This document shows, in pieces, positions 52,715 through 61,410 of a stretch of DNA of 64,000 nucleotides; position 1 is the first letter of the stretch; each line of letters starts with the position of its first letter. Below the pieces are notes generated by a model. It saw only the letters and a list, made by a program, of their open reading frames with translations. It had not been told where the DNA came from and made no database searches. Origin of the DNA: Parvibaculum sp040216885 (GTDB taxonomy: Bacteria > Pseudomonadota > Alphaproteobacteria > Parvibaculales > Parvibaculaceae); NCBI GenBank assembly GCA_040216885.1, contig JAVJOG010000008.1:375594-439593 (forward strand), written 5' to 3'. The position numbers and the translations under genes were made by a program.

Positions 52715-53653
52715 TCAGCCGAAGTTTTTCGCCGTGCCGAGCGCGCCCATGCGCGCGGTGATGGCGAAAAACTCGGCGACGGTTTCCTCGATGATGTCCC
52801 TGGCCGATTTGATCGCGGTGATCAGCCCGGCCGTTTCGCCGGCAAGGCCGACGGCCGCTTCCATGTCGCCGCCGAAATAGAGATCGAGGATACGCGCGAA
52901 AGTGTCGGGCGGCATCAGACCTTCCTCGTGGATCGCGGCGGTGCGCTCCGTTTTCAGGGCGCGGATGCAGGGCGTCGACTTCTTGTTCAGCACATAGGTG
53001 CCGGTCTCTTTCGCGTCGACGATCGCCTGCTTGTAGTTGATGTGGACCGGGCTTTCGGCGCAACTGACGAAACGCGTTCCCATCTGCACGCCTTCGGCGC
53101 CGAGCGCGAAGGCGGCCGCCATGCCCTTGCCGTCGCAAATGCCGCCGGCGGCGATCATCGGAATGTCGGACTTCGCGCGGATCGCCTGCAGGAGCACCAG
53201 CGTGCCGACTTCCTCCGGGTTCTTGAAGCCGCCGCCTTCGGTTCCCTCGACGACGAGACCGTCGATGCCGGCGTCGACGCATTTCATCGCGGCATCGACG
53301 GTGGGGACGGCGTGATAGACGGTGATGCCTGCATCATGCAGCGGCGCGATGAACTTTGCCGGGCTGCCGGCCGATGTCGTGACGAACTTGACGCCCGCAT
53401 CGCAGACGAAACGCAGCATCGCGTCGTCCTTCAGGAAGCGGATCGGCAGGTTGACGCCAAAGGGGGCATCGGTCAATTCGCGCATCTTCAGGATTTCAGC
53501 CTTGCAGGCTTCGGTCTCGCCGGACGAGGTCTCGATGATGCCGAGGCCGCCCGCCTTGCAGACGGCGGAGGCAAGCTGCGAACGGGCAATCCAGCCCATC
53601 GGCGCCTGGACGATCGGATATTTCGCGCCCGTATGGGCAAGCACGCGGTTCAT
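52715..53653 (-). CDS. Nitronate monooxygenase-like flavoprotein
   Basis: A 312-residue FMN TIM-barrel protein of the NMO/FabK family. Features are PIVQAPMGWIARSQLASAVCKAGGLGII, GIDGLVVEGTEGGGF (with EGxExGG replacing the GxEAGGH of true NMOs) and IPMIAAGGICDGKGMAAAFALGA with GTRF. Lack of the catalytic His in EGTEGGGF suggests a 2-nitropropane dioxygenase-like paralogue or enoyl reductase-type rather than a proven NMO. Start 53653 behind AGGGAG. Confidence 0.78.
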   Translation of the reverse strand: MNRVLAHTGAKYPIVQAPMGWIARSQLASAVCKAGGLGIIETSSGETEACKAEILKMRELTDAPFGVNLPIRFLKDDAMLRFVCDAGVKFVTTSAGSPAKFIAPLHDAGITVYHAVPTVDAAMKCVDAGIDGLVVEGTEGGGFKNPEEVGTLVLLQAIRAKSDIPMIAAGGICDGKGMAAAFALGAEGVQMGTRFVSCAESPVHINYKQAIVDAKETGTYVLNKKSTPCIRALKTERTAAIHEEGLMPPDTFARILDLYFGGDMEAAVGLAGETAGLITAIKSARDIIEETVAEFFAITARMGALGTAKNFG

Positions 53654-53743
53654 GCAGGGCTCCCTGTCGTATTGATATTGGCAATTTCGATGCCGGAAGT
53701 AGGCCCCAGCCGATGCCCCGGCGCAAGACGGCGGGCCCATGAA

Positions 53744-53773
53744 AAAGGGCGGGATATGGTGCCCGCCCTTTTC
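53744..53773 (-). terminator. Intrinsic terminator of the coiled-coil protein gene
   Basis: AAAAGGGCGGG and CCCGCCCTTTT form an 11-bp stem around an 8-base loop; on the minus strand a T5 run follows. It sits 43 bp after the stop at 53816. Confidence 0.85.
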
Positions 53774-53795
53774 CGATGCCCTTTTCCGATGCCCG
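53770..53795. repeat. Tandem 13-bp duplication
   Basis: TTTTCCGATGCCC occurs twice without a gap, beside the terminator stem. Probably a replication-slippage duplication. Confidence 0.8.
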
Positions 53796-53815
53796 GGCGA
53801 TGCCGCTCGAACGCC

Positions 53816-54253
53816 CTACTTGAAGTGGCCGTAGGCCCGCACCACCGCTTCCGAAAGTTCCTTGTAGGCCCCTTCGACGCCGGTCCTGATTTCGTCGAAG
53901 GCACCCTCGCCCTGGCGCGCCAGTTCGGCCGCGCGCTTGGCGAGGCGGCTGCGATCCGCCTTCAACTGCTTCAGCACGCCGCTGTAGCGCTTCTCGGTTG
54001 CCTTGAGCGCCTTCTTCGCTTCCTTCTCGGCCTTGTCGACCTCGCGCGATAGCGTGGCGATCTGCTTTTCGAGTTGCTTGCGCAAGGCCTCCTTTTCGGG
54101 TGTCAGCCCCGATGCCTTCTTCTTTTTCGGGGCAGGCTTCTTTCGAGCCGGGGCTTTCCTTGCAACTGCCTTCCGGGCTGTTGCCTTTCCGGCCGGCCGC
54201 GCCGCCGATTTACGGCCGCCCGCCGTGCCGCGCTTCTTAACTTTTTCAGCCAT
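53816..54253 (-). CDS. Histone-H1-like basic tail plus coiled-coil protein
   Basis: A 145-residue protein. Residues 1-48 are almost only Lys, Ala, Arg, Pro and Gly (KATARKAVARKAPARKKPAP), like eukaryotic H1-type tails in some bacteria. Residues 50-120 form a charged heptad coiled coil (EKEALRKQLEKQIATLSREV). The end GAYKELSEAVVRAYGHFK is a short amphipathic helix. It may bind DNA or polyanions such as polyphosphate, or coat PHB granules. Function is inferred from composition only. Confidence 0.75.
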   Translation of the reverse strand: MAEKVKKRGTAGGRKSAARPAGKATARKAVARKAPARKKPAPKKKKASGLTPEKEALRKQLEKQIATLSREVDKAEKEAKKALKATEKRYSGVLKQLKADRSRLAKRAAELARQGEGAFDEIRTGVEGAYKELSEAVVRAYGHFK

Positions 54254-54489
54254 GGTCCCGTGCCTCTTTCCTGAGTATCGGCGATATCGGCCTTCTGCGC
54301 CCCGCGCCAGCCGTCGCCGAAAGACCGAGAGTGGCGCGGCTGCCCGGCCCGATCAAGGCCCGTCATCTGACGGCCTGATGGCCGGATATTGGTAATTTTG
54401 TAAGACCTTTCGGCCTTAATGCGAAGCAGACGGTGCGACAGGCGGGGGGCGCGCCCGGCTGCCGCGGGCGAGGCGGGGACGGTTTATAC

Positions 54490-55359
54490 ATGTACGGCGA
54501 TTTCGGAAGTGATCTTCGGTCGGGCAGCGAGGGACGTACCGTGATGCTCGTTCACGGCATGTGGAGCCGCCCGCATGTGTGGGACAATTTTCGCACCTTT
54601 TTCGAGGCGCGCGGCTACCGCGTTGTCGTGCCCGCTCTGCGGCACCGCGCCGAACCGGGCGCCGACCCGCATCCCGAGCTCGGCGTCACCAGCATCGCCG
54701 ACTATGCGGACGATCTCGCCGCCGAAATCCGCAATCTGGGCCACAAGCCCGTCATTATCGGTCATTCGATGGGCGGCCTTCTCGCCCAGATACTGGCCGC
54801 GCGCGATCTGGTGCATGCGGCGGTCTGCCTCGCCTCGGCTCATTGCGCGGGCTACATGTCGTTCGATCCCGGCCCGCTCTGGATTTTCCGCAAGCAGACC
54901 CTGTCGAGCCGCTTCTGGGAACGCCCGCAACTGCCATCGCTCGATACGATGAGCTATGGCGTGCTGAACGGCTTGCCTCCCGCCGAGCGCGACGCGGTCT
55001 ACGGGACGCTGGTGCCGGAATCGGGCCGCGCCTTTTTCGAGATCGCCTACTGGTTCTTCGACCGGCGCCGGGCGACCACGGTCAACCCGGCCGACGTCTC
55101 CTGTCCGCTGCTGATGTTGACCGGCGTTGACGATCGTCTGACGCCGGCTCACATGACGAAGCGGGTGGTCGAGGGGTATGCAGGCCGCGCGATGCTCGAA
55201 ACGCTGCCGGGCCATGCGCACTGGCTGCCGGCTGAACCCGGCTGGGAACGCATCGCCGAACGGACGGCTGCGTTCTTCGAAGCGGAAGCGCCGGTCCTGG
55301 CGCGCCAGATACCTGTTCCCGTACCGGCTCCGGCGGGCGATCTCGTTCCGGTCCGCTAG
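54490..55359 (+). CDS. Alpha/beta hydrolase
   Basis: A 289-residue alpha/beta-hydrolase-fold enzyme. Oxyanion segment LVHGMWSRPHVWDNF, nucleophile elbow IGHSMGGLLAQ (Ser), acid in LTGVDDRLTP and His in GHAHWLP complete the triad. A Pro-rich C-terminal tail (PVPVPAPAGD) follows. Esterase or lipase-like activity is likely; the substrate is unknown. ATG 54490 is preferred to an earlier in-frame GC-rich extension. Confidence 0.82.
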   Translation: MYGDFGSDLRSGSEGRTVMLVHGMWSRPHVWDNFRTFFEARGYRVVVPALRHRAEPGADPHPELGVTSIADYADDLAAEIRNLGHKPVIIGHSMGGLLAQILAARDLVHAAVCLASAHCAGYMSFDPGPLWIFRKQTLSSRFWERPQLPSLDTMSYGVLNGLPPAERDAVYGTLVPESGRAFFEIAYWFFDRRRATTVNPADVSCPLLMLTGVDDRLTPAHMTKRVVEGYAGRAMLETLPGHAHWLPAEPGWERIAERTAAFFEAEAPVLARQIPVPVPAPAGDLVPVR

Positions 55360-55360
55360 T

Positions 55361-56380
55361 TCAAGCGTCGAGCTTCAACTCGCTCTTGGTCCGCTTTTGC
55401 GCCCAGTGACCCGAAAAGTTCCGAAACTTTTCAGGACGGTCGGTCAGGTGCGCGGTTTCGAGCCAAAGCCGCTTCAGATGCCGCTTGCGGTTGCGCTCCG
55501 GCCAGTCCTCATACGCCGTACGCGCATGCAGCACATGGTAGTTGTTGACGAACTGCATATCGCCGGGCTCGAGATCCATATAGACGTTGAAGTCGCGGTC
55601 GGCGCACATCGCATCGACGAGATCGAAGGCTTCGCGCGCCCTGGCCGTCAGGCGCGGCGCGTCGGCGTGGCGCTGGCTCGATTCGATGTAGGGCCGGATG
55701 TAACGTACGAAGAGGCGGCCTCCATGTTCGGTGAAGACCGGCATCGAATAGAACGCCTGGCCGCCTTTCTGCTCCTCGCCGCGATAATCGTAGGGCTGTG
55801 GCTCATAAAGAATTTCGGCGAGGTCGGGCCGCGTGCGCACCAGCTCGTTGTGGATCGCCAGCGCGTTCGCCACCGTCGAGATGCCGCCCGATTTCGCCTT
55901 GCGCAAACACATCAGGCCGACGAGGTCGGAGCCGTCCGAATGATAAGGGAAGGCGACACCGCCGATTTCGTTGCCGCGCGAGGTCGGATCGGCACCCGAC
56001 TTGCCCTGATCCGTCACGTCGCCGAGCAGATGCCCGTGCCTGTTCTGCGGCCAGGGCTCGCCGAGATGCATGCCGATACCCCAGTAGACCAGCGAGGCGT
56101 CGTCGTCGGAATAGCGCTCGACCGGAAGCCCGCGAATGAGCGCGAAGCCGCGGCCGTCGATCAGGTCGGTTTCGACTTCAGCGAGACGGGCGCCAAGCGT
56201 CGGCAGCGGGAAATCGTCTTTCGTCACGTCGAGCAGGTCGTCGGCGCGCGACTTCGCATGCGCCAGCGCCGCCTCGAGTTCGGCGACGTCGCTCGGCGAC
56301 AGGCGCAACGTCCATCGGCCCGCATCGGCAATATCGCCGGCGCGCCATTCGCAAGCAGGCTCCAGAACCCGAACAGCCAT
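55361..56380 (-). CDS. TauD/TfdA-family dioxygenase
   Basis: A 339-residue Fe(II)/2-oxoglutarate-type oxygenase. The iron triad is His-x-Asp in FPYHSDGSD and the distal His in YHVLHARTAYED, with Arg in RKRHLKRLWL for 2-oxoglutarate. Its N-terminal half is longer than in TauD. It lies 11 bp after the amidohydrolase gene and converges on the hydrolase, suggesting an operon for catabolism of a modified amino acid or sulfonate-like substrate. Confidence 0.83.
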   Translation of the reverse strand: MAVRVLEPACEWRAGDIADAGRWTLRLSPSDVAELEAALAHAKSRADDLLDVTKDDFPLPTLGARLAEVETDLIDGRGFALIRGLPVERYSDDDASLVYWGIGMHLGEPWPQNRHGHLLGDVTDQGKSGADPTSRGNEIGGVAFPYHSDGSDLVGLMCLRKAKSGGISTVANALAIHNELVRTRPDLAEILYEPQPYDYRGEEQKGGQAFYSMPVFTEHGGRLFVRYIRPYIESSQRHADAPRLTARAREAFDLVDAMCADRDFNVYMDLEPGDMQFVNNYHVLHARTAYEDWPERNRKRHLKRLWLETAHLTDRPEKFRNFSGHWAQKRTKSELKLDA

Positions 56381-56391
56381 GTGTTCCTCCC

Positions 56392-58128
56392 CTATTCGGC
56401 GGCGGCGCGGGCCGGCGCCGGCTGGTGACCGCGCACCAGCTTGCCCGGCAGCGCGCCGGTTGCCTTGCCGTCGCGGTAGATCACTTCGCCGCTGACGATG
56501 GTGGCGACATAGCCTTCGGCTTCCTGCATCAGCCGGCGGGCGCCGGACGGCAGGTCGTAGACCATGCTTGGCGGCTTCAGGCGCAGGCGCTCGAAATCGA
56601 TCACGTTAACGTCGGCCTTCATGCCGGGCGCGATCAGCCCGCGATCGAGCAGGCCGATGGCTTCCGCCGTGTCGCGGGTCTGGCTGCGGACCACGAAAGG
56701 CAGGTCGAGCCGCTCGCCGCGCGAGCGGTCGCGGCACCAATGGGTCAGCATGTAGGTCGGCACACTGACATCGCAGATGACGCCGACATGGGCGCCGCCG
56801 TCCGACAGACCGAACAGCGTGTTCGGATTGCGGATCATGGTCAGCGCATTGTCGAGGCTGAATTCATAGTAGTTGTGCAACGGGAAAAAGAGGACGTTGC
56901 GGCCGCCATTCGCCGTCAGAATGTCGTAGACGATGGCGTCCGGGTTTTCGCCGGTGCGTTTCGCGCGTGCGCCGATGCTGTCTTCGGGCGCGGGTTCGTA
57001 ATTCGGCGGATCGCCGAGCTCGAACATCTTGTGATAGGCGCCGGCCAGCGAGTTGAGGAACGGGTGGCCGGGCTCGAGGCCTTCGGCCAGCAGCTGTTCG
57101 CGGAAGGCCGGATCGCGCATGATCGCGACGCGCTCCTCAAGCGGCTTGTCGGCGATCTTGCGATAGCGCGGCCGGGTCAGGAAGGGATGCACCGAGCCCT
57201 GAAGCCCCAGCATCAGCCCGACCGGACGGCCCTGCACCTGCGCCTTGATCGGCAGGCCACGGCCCGCCGCGCCGTCGAGGCGCGACAGCAATTCGCGCCA
57301 CTGATGGGGCATCACGTCGGCCTGCACCAGCGAGAAGCTCAAGGGGCGGCCCGAGACCTCGACAAGTTTCTCGACCAGCGAGAATTCGTGATCGACGTCG
57401 CGGAAATCCGATACCCATTGCAACACGCCGGCGCCCGCTTCCTTCAGGCCCTCGGCAATCGCAATCATTTCCTTGTCGGCGGCGCCGATGGTCGGCGTCA
57501 GATCGCCGTCGCTGGTGCGATGCGCGACCGTGCGCGAGGTCGAGAAGCCGATGGCGCCGGCCTTGACCGCATCGCGGACGATGTCGCGCATTTCGGCGAT
57601 CTCGGCGTCGGTCGCCGGTTCGCGTTTCGCACCGCGCTCACCCATCACATAAACGCGCACGGCGCCGTGCGGCACCTGCATCACAAGATCGATGTCGTGC
57701 GGCAGCGTTTCGACGGCGGCCATGTAGTCGGCGAAGCTTTCCCATTTCCATGAGAGGCCTTCATGGAGTGCCGCGCCCGGAATGTCCTCGACGCCTTCCA
57801 TCAGGCGGATCAGACGGTCGTGGTCGGTCTTCCTGACCGGCGCGAAGCCGACACCGCAATTGCCCATCACCACCGTCGTCGCGCCATGGATCGAGGACGG
57901 CGTCATGCGGCTGTCCCATGTCACCTGTCCGTCGTAATGGGTGTGGATGTCGACCCAGCCCGGCGTGACCAGCAGGCCCTTCGCGTCGATTTCCTCGCGG
58001 CCCTTCGCGGCGACCATGCCGATTTCGACGATGACGCCCTTGTCGATCGCGACATCGGCGACGCGCGGTGCACCGCCCGAGCCGTCGACGACCGTACCGC
58101 CGCGGATGACCAGATCCACTTCACCCAT
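56392..58128 (-). CDS. N-acyl-D-amino-acid deacylase-like amidohydrolase
   Basis: A 578-residue metal-dependent hydrolase of the D-aminoacylase/dihydroorotase-like group. The N-terminal LVIRGGTVVDGSGGAP and metal ligands GWVDIHTHYDGQ (HxH), later LSDGGAHVGVICD with the catalytic Asp. The C-terminal small beta domain ends VSGEVIYRDGKATG. ATG 58128 follows GGAGGG. Co-transcribed with the TauD-type gene; the GPH transporter upstream may supply its substrate. Confidence 0.85.
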   Translation of the reverse strand: MGEVDLVIRGGTVVDGSGGAPRVADVAIDKGVIVEIGMVAAKGREEIDAKGLLVTPGWVDIHTHYDGQVTWDSRMTPSSIHGATTVVMGNCGVGFAPVRKTDHDRLIRLMEGVEDIPGAALHEGLSWKWESFADYMAAVETLPHDIDLVMQVPHGAVRVYVMGERGAKREPATDAEIAEMRDIVRDAVKAGAIGFSTSRTVAHRTSDGDLTPTIGAADKEMIAIAEGLKEAGAGVLQWVSDFRDVDHEFSLVEKLVEVSGRPLSFSLVQADVMPHQWRELLSRLDGAAGRGLPIKAQVQGRPVGLMLGLQGSVHPFLTRPRYRKIADKPLEERVAIMRDPAFREQLLAEGLEPGHPFLNSLAGAYHKMFELGDPPNYEPAPEDSIGARAKRTGENPDAIVYDILTANGGRNVLFFPLHNYYEFSLDNALTMIRNPNTLFGLSDGGAHVGVICDVSVPTYMLTHWCRDRSRGERLDLPFVVRSQTRDTAEAIGLLDRGLIAPGMKADVNVIDFERLRLKPPSMVYDLPSGARRLMQEAEGYVATIVSGEVIYRDGKATGALPGKLVRGHQPAPARAAAE

Positions 58129-58239
58129 TGTTCCCTCCAAATGCCTTTTTATTTTCTGTTGGCGGCATTCTAGCGCGGCCGGGCCGCTTTCAGAAACCGA
58201 AAGCGGAAACGCCCGGAAACGCTGGGGAAGCGGCCCGGT

Positions 58240-59625
58240 TCAGTCCGCCGTGCGGTTGATCGCGGCTTCCTGTGCCAGCCGCGTGTTGCGGCGCTCGATC
58301 AGCCCGCGCAGCCGCGCCTGACGCTCGGCGGTGAGCGGATAGGTCCAGGTCAGCCACAAGGCGGCGAGGAAGAAGATCGACGGGATCACCGCATAGGCGA
58401 AGGTGAGCCACCACATCTCATCCGCGCCGTTGACGACGCCGGGCGCCGGATTGAAGCCGAAGAAGGCCACGACATTGAGCGAGATGCCGGTGCCGAAGGC
58501 GGTGGCGAGCTTGGTGGTCATGCCCGATATGGCGAAGAAGGTGCCGGCACGTTTTCCCCTGGAGCGGGCGGTGTCGACATCGACGACGTCGGCCAGCATG
58601 GCCAGCGGCAGGAACTGCAGGCCGCCGAAGCAGAGCCCCTTGGCGACGAATATCACCGTGAAAATCTGCGTCTGGCCGGGCACGAGGAAGAAGGCGATGG
58701 TCGAAAGCGCGGCCGCCGCCGTCATGCAGACCGCAAAGGCCTTGTGCTTGCCCATCCGGCGGCCGAGCCAGAGCCAGCCCGGAATGGCGAGCAGGCCCGC
58801 GCCGAAATAATAGAGGTAGAGCATGCCGACGCCGGTGACGCCGATATAGTCGCGCATGAAGAAGAGCGAGAGCGCGTTGCGGAAAGCCTCGCCGCCGGTG
58901 ACGATCAGCACGATGGCGAGCACGCGCACCATCGGGCCGTTGCGGCCGACATGGCGCAAGCCCTCGATCAGCGGCACGCGGCGCGCGACCTTCACATGCG
59001 CCGGCTCCTGGACGCGCCAGCAAACGAGCAGCACCAGCAGCGGCGTCAGCAGCACGACCGACCAGCCTATCGCCTCCAGCACAGGCTTCGGCCGCGCCGG
59101 GCCTTCGATGAACAATGGCAGCAATGCCGGGATCAGCGCCGCCAGCATCAACCCCACCAGCACGTAGAACTCACGCGAGGCGGTTATGCGCGAGCGTTCG
59201 TGATAGTCGGGCGACATTTCGGCGCCCCAGGCGAAATAGGGGATGTAGATCAGCGTCGAGCCGATGAACATGATGCCGAGCCAGGCCAGCAGATAGACGC
59301 TGCCGACCGCGGTGAAACCGAAAAGATGCGGCATGAAGAGAAACAGCACGCCGGCGACGAGGATCGGCAGGCCGAGCAGCATGAAGGGCTTGCGGCGGCC
59401 GATGCGCGTATGCGTGTGGTCGGAGAGATAGCCGATCATCGGATCGGTGACGACGTCGGTGAGGCGCGCCAGCATGATCATCGTGCCGACGGCGGCCAGC
59501 GACACGCCAAGTTCCCCGGCGTAGAAAGGCGGCAGCCAGATCGCCACCGGATAGCCGAACATCGCGATCGGCAGACCGATGGACCCATGAACATAGATCG
59601 AGGATCGCGACAGCGGCGCGGTCAT
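58240..59625 (-). CDS. GPH-family (MelB-like) sugar:cation symporter
   Basis: A 461-residue, 12-span MFS protein of the glycoside-pentoside-hexuronide group. VVTDPMIGYLSDHTHTRIGRRKPFML is the hallmark between spans 2 and 3, and AWGAEMSPDYHERSRITASREF lies before span 5. Members of this branch in degraders often sit beside oxygenases and hydrolases and may carry lipophilic acids rather than sugars. Upstream of the amidohydrolase-TauD pair, same strand, 111 bp apart. Confidence 0.85.
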   Translation of the reverse strand: MTAPLSRSSIYVHGSIGLPIAMFGYPVAIWLPPFYAGELGVSLAAVGTMIMLARLTDVVTDPMIGYLSDHTHTRIGRRKPFMLLGLPILVAGVLFLFMPHLFGFTAVGSVYLLAWLGIMFIGSTLIYIPYFAWGAEMSPDYHERSRITASREFYVLVGLMLAALIPALLPLFIEGPARPKPVLEAIGWSVVLLTPLLVLLVCWRVQEPAHVKVARRVPLIEGLRHVGRNGPMVRVLAIVLIVTGGEAFRNALSLFFMRDYIGVTGVGMLYLYYFGAGLLAIPGWLWLGRRMGKHKAFAVCMTAAAALSTIAFFLVPGQTQIFTVIFVAKGLCFGGLQFLPLAMLADVVDVDTARSRGKRAGTFFAISGMTTKLATAFGTGISLNVVAFFGFNPAPGVVNGADEMWWLTFAYAVIPSIFFLAALWLTWTYPLTAERQARLRGLIERRNTRLAQEAAINRTAD

Positions 59626-59773
59626 GGCCCAATTTCCCCCTCAAGCGGCTTTCCCGTTTTCCGCGGGGACGCCGCCTTGTCGTTGTTTTTTGTTCCGATG
59701 GCCCGCGAGTATAGAGACGGCGAGCGCGCGCCCAAGCGAAATCGGCCGCCGGGGCGCGCCGCTGCCGAAAGGC

Positions 59774-60184
59774 CTATTTCAGCGCTTCGAGCATCGCTTG
59801 CGTTTCGCCGGCGAGCGCCTTCGCGGCGTCGTGATCCTCCGCGGCGATGCCGGATTGCGCCTTTTCGAGCGCCGCTTCGAGCGCGGCTTTCGTCTCTTCG
59901 TCGCTCGTGTCCGGGATCGCGCCGTTGCCGAGCGCCTTGCAGGGATTGACTTCCTTCGGCGCAAAACCCTCGCCGTCGGGGCCGACCAGGCAGTTGACGG
60001 TGTGGTGGAGGTGGGTGTGGACACCGTTGAGGTCGCCGGCGCCGGCGGCGAAGCCCGCATGTTGCGCGGCGGCGGCGATTTCCTTGTCCGGCTGCGGGTC
60101 GGCCGCCTCAGCGGGCGCGGCCGCCAGCAGCATCAACGCCGCGCCGGCGGCCGCGAAGATGGAAGCCTTGCGTGTATTGCGCAT
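59774..60184 (-). CDS. Exported His-rich small protein
   Basis: A 136-residue protein with a clear signal peptide (KASIFAAAGAALMLLAAAPAEAA, cut after AEA). The mature part is helical with two similar halves (AAQHAGFAAGAGDLNGVHTHLHH and IAAEDHDAAKALAGETQ) and a Cys pair. It resembles small periplasmic four-helix metal-binding proteins such as SmbP, but the family is not certain. Ribosome site AGGAGG is excellent. Periplasmic metal buffering is a guess. Confidence 0.72.
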   Translation of the reverse strand: MRNTRKASIFAAAGAALMLLAAAPAEAADPQPDKEIAAAAQHAGFAAGAGDLNGVHTHLHHTVNCLVGPDGEGFAPKEVNPCKALGNGAIPDTSDEETKAALEAALEKAQSGIAAEDHDAAKALAGETQAMLEALK

Positions 60185-60257
60185 CGTTTCCTCCTGTTTG
60201 TCTGCGGAACCTTCAACAGAACATTTCACCGGCGCGCCGGGCAACCGGAAATCGCAT

Positions 60258-61202
60258 TCAGAACCTGAACGTCATCTTGTTCATTTCGTCGCGTTCTTCC
60301 GCCGTCATTTCCCATGCGCCGGCCTGAACGTTCTGCTCCACCTGTTCGGGCTTCGTCGCGCCGGCGATCACGCTGGCGACATGGGGTTGCGAGGCGAGCC
60401 AGCCGATGGCGGCGTCGAGCGTCGACTTGCCGCGCGCCTCGGCAAACGCCGTCACCTTTTCGACGATGTCGAAATTGGCGTCGGTCAGCAGGTTCTTGCC
60501 CATGGCGGCCGCGACCGTCAGGCGGCCGTCTTCCGGGCCGTTGCCGCCACGGCGGTACTTGCCGGTCAGCATGCCGCTCGCCAGCGGAAAATAGGGAAGG
60601 ATGCCGGCGCCATATTTCTTCGCCCCCGGCACCAGTTCGATCTCGATCTTGCGGTCGAGCAGATTGTAATGGTTCTGCGCGCTGACGAAAGGTGCAAGCC
60701 CCGCTTCCTTCGCAATGTAATGCGCTTCGACAAGCTGCCAGCCGGCGAAATTCGAACAGCCGACATAGCGGACCTTGCCCGCGCGCACCAGATCGTCGAG
60801 CGCGGAAATCGTTTCCTCGATCGGTGTCGCGGGATCGGGGAAATGCATCTGGTAGAGGTCGATATAATCCGTGTTCAGACGTTTCAGGCTCGCCTCGACC
60901 GCCTGCATGATGTAGCGGCGCGAGCCGCCCTTCATGTACTCGCCGTCGTCCATCGCGAGGCCGAACTTCGTCGCCAGCACAATGTCCTTGCGCCGCGCGC
61001 CCAGCGCATGGCCGAGCATCCGCTCCGAGCCGCCCTTGTTGCCATAGACATCGGCCGTGTCGAAGAGCGTGATGCCGAGATCGAGCGCCTTGCCGACAAC
61101 GGTGTCGGTTGCGGCCTGATCGATCTTCATGCCGAAATTGTTGCAGCCGAGACCGACGGCCGAGACTTTCAGACCGGAATTTCCAAGATTTTTGAAACGC
61201 AT
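60258..61202 (-). CDS. Aldo/keto reductase
   Basis: A 314-residue NADPH-dependent reductase with the AKR tetrad: Asp in LFDTADVYGN, Tyr in VYGN, Lys in LATKFG and His in LYQMHFPDP. The family end has GATKPEQVEQNV for NADPH binding. Close to the YghZ/Tas-like and L-glyceraldehyde reductase group; substrate unknown. Divergent from the LLM oxidoreductase with a 16-bp palindrome between. Confidence 0.88.
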   Translation of the reverse strand: MRFKNLGNSGLKVSAVGLGCNNFGMKIDQAATDTVVGKALDLGITLFDTADVYGNKGGSERMLGHALGARRKDIVLATKFGLAMDDGEYMKGGSRRYIMQAVEASLKRLNTDYIDLYQMHFPDPATPIEETISALDDLVRAGKVRYVGCSNFAGWQLVEAHYIAKEAGLAPFVSAQNHYNLLDRKIEIELVPGAKKYGAGILPYFPLASGMLTGKYRRGGNGPEDGRLTVAAAMGKNLLTDANFDIVEKVTAFAEARGKSTLDAAIGWLASQPHVASVIAGATKPEQVEQNVQAGAWEMTAEERDEMNKMTFRF

Positions 61203-61327
61203 GACGTTCACCCTCCGCATTTTTCTTTTGCCGTCACGATAGGTCGCCGGGCATGCGCATGACAGCCTCGACGCTGGCCGCGACGTAACGTTTGCGTGAG
61301 ACCGGCGAAATGGCTAGACTCCCGGCC

Positions 61328-61343
61328 TAGGGTGAACACCCTA
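61328..61343. promoter_or_regulatory. Perfect palindrome TAGGGTG-AA-CACCCTA
   Basis: A 7+7 dyad with a 2-bp centre, 68 bp before the LLM oxidoreductase start and 126 bp before the divergent aldo/keto reductase start. It should be an operator for a dimeric regulator (LuxR/NarL-type response regulators bind similar dyads). The regulator is not in the window. Confidence 0.6.
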
Positions 61344-61410
61344 AAAAAGTATGAGGGCCGGGCAGCCTCCAGAGGCGCGCCGAAAAGAAGCCCCTTCCCG
61401 GAGGACCAAA

